This document shows positions 5,766-10,935 of a stretch of DNA of 10,935 nt, in pieces. Both the position numbers and the translations under genes were made by a program. Source of the DNA: Lachnospiraceae bacterium (GTDB lineage: Bacteria > Bacillota > Clostridia > Lachnospirales > Anaerotignaceae); contig JAQVIB010000045.1 of NCBI GenBank assembly GCA_028695945.1, positions 1 through 10,935 on the forward strand. The letters run 5' to 3'. How positions within the stretch are numbered: position 1 is the first letter of the stretch; the number at the start of each line of letters is the position of its first letter. The notes under the pieces are model-generated. The model was not told the DNA's origin. It saw only the letters and a list, made by a program, of their open reading frames with translations, and did not search any database.

Positions 5766-7688
5766 ATGAATACAAATAATACACTAGAATTTAATTTTAT
5801 ACTTGAAAAATTAGCTTCTTTAGCACTTTCACAAAATGTAAAAGAAAAATTGCTTTTGTTACAGCCTGTTTTAAGTGAACGGGAATGTAAAGACAGAATA
5901 CAAGAGACATCAGAAGGATTAAAAATATTGGAGAGCTTAGGAAATCCACCAATTCCTTCTATGACAGAGCTTGACAAAATTTTAGATTTATCTACAAAGG
6001 GTTCAGTGCTGATTCCAGAGCAGCTTACAACAGTTTGCTCGTTTATCGCTTCATGTAAGAGAATGATAAATTATCTTAAAAAAGCTGAAATACTAAATGT
6101 AAGTATAGCTTCATATGGAAAGGCATTTTATACACATGAAATGCTTTTTGAAGAGATTAACCGTTCAATTAGAAATGATATGGTTGAGGATAATGCGTCT
6201 AGCGTTTTATGTAATACACGTAGAAAAATTGAAAATGCAAAAGCTTCAATAAAATTAAAGCTTGAAAGCATACTTCGAAGTAAAAAAGAATATCTTGCAG
6301 ACGGTTATGTTGTTACCCGAAACGGAAAATTTGTTCTGCCAGTTAAAAAAGAATATAAAAATCAAGTAAATGGAACGGTAATTGATACTTCCAACACTGG
6401 CAGCACTTGCTTTATTGAGCCTTCTGCAATAAGAAAATTTCAAGACGAGTTAACATGTTTAGAAATTGATGAAGATAATGAGGTTAGAAAAATACTATAT
6501 ACTTTAACTGCCTTGGTGGAAAGTTATGTTAGTGAATTAAAAATAAACATGGAGTGCATGGAAAAACTAGACTATATATTTGCAAAAGCAAAGTTGTCCA
6601 TGGAAATGAAGGCTATTCCTGTGCCAATAACAACAGAGCGAAAATTTATAATTAAACAAGGAAGGCATCCGTTATTAAATTCAAAGTTATGTGTACCATT
6701 GGATTTTGAAATTGGAGGAGAAATTAGTGGGGTTGTAATAACAGGGCCTAACACAGGTGGGAAAACGGTTACTCTTAAAACAGTTGGTTTACTGTCACTT
6801 ATGGCTCAAAGTGGACTGCATGTACCAGTAGCACAAGGCAGTGTATTTTGTATGTTTAGTAATGTTTTATGTGACATTGGTGATGGTCAGAGTATAGAGG
6901 AAAATCTATCAACATTTTCAGCTCATATTACGAACATCATTGATATTTTGAAAAACGTATCAAATGAAAGTCATGTTTTACTTGATGAGGTAGGTTCTGG
7001 TACAGACCCAGCAGAAGGTATGGGTATTGCAGTTTCCATTTTAGCTGAATTAAAACAGAGAGACTGCATTTTTCTGGCAACAACCCACTACCCAGAAATA
7101 AAAGATTTTGCTAAAAACACCCAAGGATTAATTAATGCAAGAATGGAATTTGACAGAGAAAGTTTACAACCGTTATATAAATTGCAAATTGGGGAAGCTG
7201 GTGAAAGCTGTGCTTTATATATTGCCCAAAGGTTAGGTTTTCCAAGCCATATGTTAGTCAGAGCAGAGAAAGAAGCCTATAATAAAGTTTCGGTTGTTAA
7301 AGAACATTCAAGCATTATAATTAAGGAAGAAAAGAAAGAAAATACAGTTTCAACCAATAAAATTAAGCCAGATATTATAAAAACTACTAAACCATTGCAT
7401 GGTGAAAGCTTTAATGTTGGAGATAGTGTAAGGGTTTTTCCTCAAAAGGACATTGGAATTATTTACAAAACAATAGATGAAAAAGGAAATCTTATAGTTC
7501 AAATAAAAGGTGAAAAGCAATCAATTAATCACAAAAGAATAAAGCTTATAACACCTGCAAGCCAATTATATCCAGAGGATTACGATTTTTCAATTATTTT
7601 TGACACGGTTGAAAATCGTAAGGCAAGGCATGATATGGGAAGAAAGTATGACCCAAGTTTGGAAGTAAAATGTGAGGATGAAATTTAA
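5766..7688 (+). CDS. MutS2-like ATPase lacking the Smr domain
   Basis: The ATG at 5766 follows GGAGG (5752-5756) by 9 bases; a GTG at 5736 in the same frame is buried in the leader hairpin. The 640-residue protein has the MutS-type lever/core (about 1-300), then an ABC-type ATPase with Walker A GPNTGGKT (327-334), the signature region LSTFSAH (381-387), Walker B VLLDEVGSGTD (404-414) and ATTHY (438-442). These motifs are of the MutS2 type, not mismatch-repair MutS; no N-terminal mismatch-recognition domain is present. Full MutS2 is near 780 residues and continues with a coiled coil, a KOW segment and an Smr endonuclease domain. Here the linker after the ATPase is short and charged, a KOW-like segment (about 548-595) remains, and the protein ends in a charged tail with RKARHDMGRK (618-627), without Smr. 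MutS2 acts on collided ribosomes or recombination intermediates. This paralogue may keep the ribosome-related role without nuclease activity; that is inference. Confidence 0.85.
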   Translation: MNTNNTLEFNFILEKLASLALSQNVKEKLLLLQPVLSERECKDRIQETSEGLKILESLGNPPIPSMTELDKILDLSTKGSVLIPEQLTTVCSFIASCKRMINYLKKAEILNVSIASYGKAFYTHEMLFEEINRSIRNDMVEDNASSVLCNTRRKIENAKASIKLKLESILRSKKEYLADGYVVTRNGKFVLPVKKEYKNQVNGTVIDTSNTGSTCFIEPSAIRKFQDELTCLEIDEDNEVRKILYTLTALVESYVSELKINMECMEKLDYIFAKAKLSMEMKAIPVPITTERKFIIKQGRHPLLNSKLCVPLDFEIGGEISGVVITGPNTGGKTVTLKTVGLLSLMAQSGLHVPVAQGSVFCMFSNVLCDIGDGQSIEENLSTFSAHITNIIDILKNVSNESHVLLDEVGSGTDPAEGMGIAVSILAELKQRDCIFLATTHYPEIKDFAKNTQGLINARMEFDRESLQPLYKLQIGEAGESCALYIAQRLGFPSHMLVRAEKEAYNKVSVVKEHSSIIIKEEKKENTVSTNKIKPDIIKTTKPLHGESFNVGDSVRVFPQKDIGIIYKTIDEKGNLIVQIKGEKQSINHKRIKLITPASQLYPEDYDFSIIFDTVENRKARHDMGRKYDPSLEVKCEDEI

Positions 7689-7708
7689 TTATAGATGAAT
7701 TTCTAAAC

Positions 7709-7762
7709 ATATTGACAAGTATCTATGTATATACTATAATATAAATAGATAAACATCAATAT
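7709..7762. promoter_or_regulatory. Paired 18-bp ArsR operators flanking the -10 box
   Basis: 7709-7726 and the reverse complement of 7745-7762 both read ATATTGAnnnnTATCTAT, 14 of 18 positions identical with only the central four differing. The two copies are inverted about 7735.5 and separated by 18 bases. The left copy covers the -35 box and the right copy covers the predicted start of transcription. Each copy is itself a partial palindrome, so each could take one ArsR dimer. A smaller AGTAT-N8-ATACT (7718-7735) overlaps the left copy and the spacer. Confidence 0.65.
7712..7740 (+). promoter_or_regulatory. Consensus promoter of the arsenic operon
   Basis: TTGACA (7712-7717), 17 bases, TATAAT (7735-7740): both boxes are perfect and the spacing is optimal. 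Transcription should start near 7747. Such a strong promoter needs tight repression, which the flanking 18-bp sites would give. Confidence 0.88.
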
Positions 7763-7775
7763 GAGGGGTGAGATT

Positions 7776-8072
7776 ATGAGTTCTATTGACGTAGCGTTAA
7801 TATGCAAGGCACTTGGAGACAGCAATCGTTTGCAAATCGTTCAAATGCTTTCTAATGGTGAAAAATGTGCCTGTAATTTACTAGAAAAATTTGAAATTAC
7901 CCAGCCAACACTTTCCCATCATATGAGAATACTGTGTGAATGTGGGTTGGTTGAGGTACGCAAAGAGGGTAAATGGTCACATTATTCACTTAATAATGAA
8001 ACGTTAACCATGTTTAAATTGTTTGTTGGCAGTTTAAATGCTTGTAAGGATGGTGAATGCTTATGTCGGTAA
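7776..8072 (+). CDS. arsR: ArsR-family metalloid-responsive repressor
   Basis: I start at ATG 7776, behind the GGGGTGAG site; an ATG at 7761 lies upstream of that site and within the operator. The 98-residue protein is a typical small winged helix: KALGDSNRLQIVQML, then the Cys-containing alpha3 region EKCACNLLEKF, the recognition helix TQPTLSHHMRILCECGLV and the wing EVRKEGKWSHYSL. Cys31 and Cys33 occupy the place of the CxC in the classic ELCVCDL arsenite site. Cys54 and Cys56 lie in the recognition helix area, and the C-terminal tail CKDGECLCR holds Cys90, Cys95 and Cys97, another possible As(III) ligand set. It should repress its own operon until As(III) or a related metalloid binds. The stop overlaps the next gene by 16 bases. 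Confidence 0.92.
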   Translation: MSSIDVALICKALGDSNRLQIVQMLSNGEKCACNLLEKFEITQPTLSHHMRILCECGLVEVRKEGKWSHYSLNNETLTMFKLFVGSLNACKDGECLCR

Positions 8073-9067
8073 TTTGGGACTTTATTCAAAATCAAATTCT
8101 TGGCATGAAGTGGTTAAATTCTGCTGTTGGGGATATGCTTAATGCTATGGGGTTGGATATTACAGGGCGAGCAGGTGGAAGTGTACAGTTTTTTATTTAT
8201 GATGTAGTGAAAATTACAATATTACTGTGCTGTTTGATTTTTATGATTTCATATATACAAAGCTACTTTCCTCCAGAACGCAGTAAAAAAATTATGGGTC
8301 GTTTTCATGGCATATGGGCAAACATAATTGCCGCCCTGTTGGGCACTGTAACACCATTTTGCTCATGCTCGTCAATACCATTATTCATTGGTTTTACAAG
8401 TGCAGGGCTTCCTCTTGGAGTTACATTTTCATTTTTAATTTCGTCACCTATGGTAGACCTTGGAAGTTTGATTTTGCTTATGAGCATATTCGGTGCAAAA
8501 GTTGCAATTATATATGTTGTAGTAGGCTTAATAGTAGCAGTTATTGGCGGTACTATAATTGAAAAACTTAAAATGGAAAATCATGTTGAGGAGTTTATAC
8601 GTTCAGCAAATGGTGTTGACATTGAATCTCCAGACTTGACAAAAAATGAACGTATATCTTATGCAAAGGAACAAACGGTATCAACATTTAAAAAGGTATT
8701 TCCCTATATTTTGGTTGGCGTAGGCATAGGTGCTGTTATACACAACTGGATTCCTGAAAGCTGGATTGAGCTTGTGCTTGGAAGTCATAATTCATTTGGA
8801 GTTATTTTGGCAACAATTATAGGTGTGCCAATGTATGCAGATATCTTTGGTACTATTCCTGTGGCAGAGGCACTGCTTTATAAAGGTGCACAATTAGGTA
8901 CTATTCTGGCATTTATGATGGCGGTTACAACTTTAAGCTTACCATCAATGGTTATGCTTCGCAAGGCGGTTAAGCCTAAATTATTGAGTGTGTTCATTGG
9001 AATATGTACAGTTGGAATTATTATGGTAGGGTATATGTTTAATGCATTACAACATTTATTAGTATAA
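8057..9067 (+). CDS. arsP: ArsP-like permease (DUF318 family)
   Basis: The 336-residue protein has about eight membrane helices in two blocks (about 45-70, 88-112, 120-145, 150-168; then about 213-230, 243-260, 278-297, 308-330), separated by a cytoplasmic loop of about 40 residues. It carries the family signature TPFCSCSSIPLF (99-110) with its Cys pair, the segment SFLISSPMVDLG (125-136), and a second-half counterpart around IGVPMYADIFGTIPVAEALL. The family exports metalloids; ArsP of Campylobacter exports trivalent organoarsenicals and needs cysteines. The location between ArsR and arsenate reductase supports an arsenic role, either arsenite or organoarsenical. ATG 8057 has AAGGA (8046-8050) 6 bases upstream and overlaps arsR by 16 bases; ATG 8063, with GGTGA at 8052, is an equally possible start. 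Either way it is translationally coupled to arsR. Confidence 0.85.
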   Translation: MLMSVIWDFIQNQILGMKWLNSAVGDMLNAMGLDITGRAGGSVQFFIYDVVKITILLCCLIFMISYIQSYFPPERSKKIMGRFHGIWANIIAALLGTVTPFCSCSSIPLFIGFTSAGLPLGVTFSFLISSPMVDLGSLILLMSIFGAKVAIIYVVVGLIVAVIGGTIIEKLKMENHVEEFIRSANGVDIESPDLTKNERISYAKEQTVSTFKKVFPYILVGVGIGAVIHNWIPESWIELVLGSHNSFGVILATIIGVPMYADIFGTIPVAEALLYKGAQLGTILAFMMAVTTLSLPSMVMLRKAVKPKLLSVFIGICTVGIIMVGYMFNALQHLLV

Positions 9068-9098
9068 AATATTATTACATTATAAAGGAGGCAATTCT

Positions 9099-9485
9099 AT
9101 GGGATTATTTGGATTTGGTAAGAAAAAAGAAGAAGTTAAGTGTGATTGTGGTTGCGAGTGCAATTGTGAATCGACTGAAACTAAAAAGGTAAGTTCATGT
9201 TGTTGTGATGGTGGTTGCAATGAAGAGACAATTGAAAAGGCAGAAGGAACTGTTAAAGTTCTGGGTTCTGGCTGTGCAAAATGTAATGCATTGGAAGCAG
9301 CAACAAAGGACGCACTTAGTGAACTTGGAATGGATACGACCATTGAACATGTTACCGATTTTGCACAAATTGCCGCATATGGTGTTATGACAACACCTGC
9401 ACTTGTGGTAGATGGCAAGGTGGTATCTTTTGGAAAAGTTTTAAAAAAGGATGAGATAGTTAAGATTTTGCAAAAAGCAAGATAG
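9099..9485 (+). CDS. Thioredoxin-fold redox protein with cysteine-rich N-terminal extension
   Basis: The 128-residue protein has two parts. Residues 50-128 form a small thioredoxin/glutaredoxin-like fold (Thioredoxin_3 type) with active site GCAKC (Cys59, Cys62), the conserved cis-proline region TTPAL (Pro100) and the last strand ALVVDGKVVSFG. Residues 1-45 are unusual: a short FGFGKKKEE head, then CDCGCECNC (Cys15, 17, 19, 21, 23) and SCCCDGGC (Cys34-36, Cys40), nine cysteines that could bind As(III), Cu(I) or Zn(II). It lies between the permease and arsenate reductase, so it may reduce the oxidised reductase, pass arsenite to the permease in the manner of ArsD, or both. No signal peptide is seen, so it should be cytoplasmic. 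AAAGGAGG (9084-9091) precedes the ATG by 7 bases, the best ribosome site in the operon. The fold is certain enough; the chaperone idea is inference. Confidence 0.85.
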   Translation: MGLFGFGKKKEEVKCDCGCECNCESTETKKVSSCCCDGGCNEETIEKAEGTVKVLGSGCAKCNALEAATKDALSELGMDTTIEHVTDFAQIAAYGVMTTPALVVDGKVVSFGKVLKKDEIVKILQKAR

Positions 9486-9525
9486 TTTATATTATCTGCT
9501 TTATATCAGAAGGGTGGGACTTAAA

Positions 9526-9918
9526 TTGAATAAGCCGAAGGTTGCATTTATATGTGTTCATAATTCCTGCCGAAGTCAGATGGCTGAGGCATTGGGCAGA
9601 CATTTTGCATCAGATGTGTTTGAAAGCTATTCTGCTGGAACTGAAACAAAACCTCAAATTAATCAAGATGCAGTAAGAATTATGAAACAGCTTTATGGAA
9701 TAGATATGGAAGAAAAGCAATATTCTAAACTGCTTTCAGATATTCCTACTGTTGATATTGTTATAACAATGGGGTGCAACGTGCAGTGTCCATATTTACC
9801 CTGCAAATACCGTGAAGATTGGGGCATTGATGACCCAACGGGAAAAACTGACGATGATTTTGCTGAAGTGGCAAAATTAATAGAAGAGAAAATTAAAAAG
9901 CTAATTAAGCAGTTATAG
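9526..9918 (+). CDS. arsC: Arsenate reductase, thioredoxin-coupled (LMW-PTP fold)
   Basis: I start at the TTG at 9526, giving 130 residues beginning MNKPKVAFICVHNSCRSQ, the usual N-terminus of the family. The site AGGGTGGGA lies just upstream, and a GTG at 9514 overlaps it. The P-loop CVHNSCR (Cys10 to Arg16) is the CX5R of low-molecular-weight phosphatases and binds arsenate. The segment TMGCNVQCPYLPC brings Cys84 and Cys88, the likely relay cysteines corresponding to Cys82 and Cys89 of the plasmid pI258 enzyme, but with a loop three residues shorter. Cys93 is an extra. The acid loop WGIDDPTGK supplies the catalytic aspartate. The enzyme reduces arsenate to arsenite, with electrons from thioredoxin; the upstream thioredoxin-fold protein is the obvious partner. 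A true tyrosine phosphatase is less likely given the extra cysteines and the operon. Confidence 0.9.
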   Translation: MNKPKVAFICVHNSCRSQMAEALGRHFASDVFESYSAGTETKPQINQDAVRIMKQLYGIDMEEKQYSKLLSDIPTVDIVITMGCNVQCPYLPCKYREDWGIDDPTGKTDDDFAEVAKLIEEKIKKLIKQL

Positions 9919-10000
9919 AAAAAAGTTGGAGGTTCTTTTTTAACATATAAGCTGTGAATATAGAAATAAATCTTCTTTATATAGTATATAATTGCAACAA

Positions 10001-10055
10001 AAATGCCTGGAAATGACAAGGACTTTAATATTCCTTGCTTTACAGGCATTTTTTT
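10001..10055. terminator. Intrinsic terminator after the arsenic operon
   Basis: AAATGCCTG (10001-10009) pairs with CAGGCATTT (10043-10051), with an inner CAAGGA/TCCTTG stem (10017-10022/10032-10037), and T-tract to 10055. An A-tract on the left side gives the minus strand a T-tail as well. It lies 82 bases after the arsC stop; between them only a weak A/T hairpin (9919-9941) and no gene is seen. Confidence 0.88.
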
Positions 10056-10063
10056 GGTATAAT
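10035..10063 (+). promoter_or_regulatory. Promoter of the symporter gene, overlapping the terminator
   Basis: TTGCTT (10035-10040), 17 bases, TATAAT (10058-10063), with TGG at 10055-10057 making an extended -10. The -35 and most of the spacer are inside the terminator stem. A 9-bp imperfect inverted repeat (10087-10095/10106-10114, with TTAATAC/GTATTAA core) lies in the leader ahead of the ribosome site and might be an operator or an mRNA hairpin. Confidence 0.65.
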
Positions 10064-10136
10064 ACTAGCCGTGCATTTAAAAAATACTTTAATACGTTAA
10101 TATATGTATTAAGGTGAGAATATAGGAGAGATGGAT

Positions 10137-10935
10137 ATGTTAGATTCGCAACAAATTAAAATTGGTATACTTGCATTATACCTTTTGGGAATGTTGGTTG
10201 TTGGTTTTATAACCTACGCGAAAAGTCAGGGCTTTCAGGATTATGTTCTTGGCGGAAGAAAGCTAGGTAAATGGACTACAGCTTTATCAGCACAAGCGTC
10301 AGATATGAGCGGTTGGCTTTTGGTTGGTTTACCAGGAGCGGCATACCTTGCTGGGGTTGAAGCAGGATGGATTGCCATTGGTCTTGGTATTGGTACATAT
10401 GCAAACTGGAAAATACTTGCAAAAAGACTTCGTGTTTATACAGAAAAGGCTGGCAATGCCCTTACTCTGCCCGAATTCTTTGAGACACGCTTTGAGGACC
10501 ACAGTGGAATTTTAAGGCTTATACCAGCTGTAGTTATTATTGTTTTCTTCACAATATATACTGCGGCACAATTTTCAACAGGAGCAAAGCTTTTTGAAAT
10601 GCTTTTAGGAATACCTTACCAAAAAGCACTTATACTTGGTGCTTTTGTAATTATTGGTTACACATTTCTTGGTGGATTTCTTGCCGTATCCCTTACAGAT
10701 GTTATACAGGGAATATTGATGTTCTTTGCACTTTTAATTGTACCTGTATTTGCTATTATTGAAATGGGCGGTATTGATGTTGTTAGGGAAGGAGCATTTA
10801 ATATTGACCCTAACTTTTTAAGCCTTACAAAAGCAACAGGAGGTATGGGTTCAGTTTCTATTCTTTCAATACTTACTAACCTTGCATGGGGTCTTGGCTA
10901 CTTTGGTCAGCCACATATTTTGGCAAGATTTATGG
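10137..10935 (+). CDS. putP: PutP-type sodium/proline symporter (3' partial)
   Basis: The frame is open from ATG 10137 to the window end, 266 codons of a protein normally near 500 residues. AGGAG (10124-10128) is 8 bases before this ATG; an in-frame ATG at 10131 is too close. The translation shows the sodium:solute symporter pattern: first helix IGILALYLLGMLVVGF, then VLGGRKLGKWTTALSAQASDMSGWLL with the Ser/Asp residues of the PutP Na+/substrate region, GLPGAAYLAG, LTLPEFFETRF, FLGGFLAVSLTDVIQG and finally WGLGYFGQPHILARFM. The SAQASDMSGW and GYFGQPHI motifs are those of PutP rather than PanF or glucose carriers. It imports proline with Na+ across the cytoplasmic membrane. It has its own promoter at 10035-10063. 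No proline dehydrogenase is visible, so use as nutrient or osmolyte cannot be told. Confidence 0.9.
   Translation, partial: MLDSQQIKIGILALYLLGMLVVGFITYAKSQGFQDYVLGGRKLGKWTTALSAQASDMSGWLLVGLPGAAYLAGVEAGWIAIGLGIGTYANWKILAKRLRVYTEKAGNALTLPEFFETRFEDHSGILRLIPAVVIIVFFTIYTAAQFSTGAKLFEMLLGIPYQKALILGAFVIIGYTFLGGFLAVSLTDVIQGILMFFALLIVPVFAIIEMGGIDVVREGAFNIDPNFLSLTKATGGMGSVSILSILTNLAWGLGYFGQPHILARFM

Noticed and set aside
8305..8562. Alternative frames inside the permease gene on both strands
   Set aside because: They are out of frame with clear membrane helices and the TPFCSCS signature, and have no start signals.
9080..9418. 112-codon open frame on the minus strand opposite the thioredoxin-like gene
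   Set aside because: Its composition mirrors the cysteine codons of the opposite strand, it lacks a ribosome site, and the plus-strand gene has a strong site and a recognised fold.
9987..9992. TATAAT after arsC as a promoter
   Set aside because: There is no -35 or TGn element, and it lies just before a terminator with no gene to serve.
9693..10049. 118-codon open frame on the minus strand across the end of arsC and its terminator
   Set aside because: It runs through the terminator stem and opposite the conserved arsenate reductase C-terminus, with no supporting signals.
10324..10515. 63-codon open frame in another frame within the symporter gene
   Set aside because: The PutP reading frame through this stretch is continuous and has conserved motifs; the other frame is a shadow.

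Overview
The window is AT-rich, with short intergenic gaps, strong GGAGG-type ribosome binding sites, several extended -10 promoters (TGnTATAAT) and gene families typical of Bacillota. It most likely comes from an anaerobic Clostridia chromosome. No rRNA, tRNA, CRISPR array, insertion sequence or phage gene was seen. The genus cannot be fixed from the sequence alone.

Layout. (1) Positions 1-4306 hold a Bce-type peptide-antibiotic sensing and detoxification module on the + strand. It has the 3' end of an OmpR-type response regulator, a short intramembrane-sensing histidine kinase, then an ABC ATPase and a ten-helix FtsX-like permease with a large extracellular domain. A terminator-like hairpin, a candidate BceR-type operator and an extended -10 promoter lie between the kinase and the transporter, so the transporter is probably induced by its own two-component system. 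(2) Positions 4307-5335 hold a minus-strand small YdcZ-type membrane protein and a divergent small zinc-ribbon protein. The intergenic region between them contains a perfect 13-bp inverted repeat. (3) Positions 5336-5765 form a long non-coding stretch with a near-consensus promoter, a highly structured RNA of about 265 nt, a strong intrinsic terminator and a second terminator-like hairpin. It ends at a MutS2-like ATPase that lacks the Smr nuclease domain. (4) Positions 7700-9918 form an arsenic-type operon: an ArsR repressor, an ArsP-like permease, a thioredoxin-fold protein with a cysteine-rich N-terminus, and a thioredoxin-coupled arsenate reductase. The promoter has consensus boxes and is flanked by two inverted copies of an 18-bp site. 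(5) From about 10001 to the window end there is a terminator, an overlapping extended -10 promoter and the 5' part of a PutP-type sodium/proline symporter.

How the genes work together. In the Bce module the kinase probably monitors the transporter's activity, and the regulator then raises transporter expression. In the ars operon the reductase would convert arsenate to arsenite using thiols supplied by the thioredoxin-like protein, the permease would export the trivalent product, and ArsR would release its operator when bound by metalloid. The least explained part is the structured RNA/leader ahead of the short MutS2-like gene. It may be a free-standing small RNA or a long attenuating leader, and it is the best candidate here for something undescribed.
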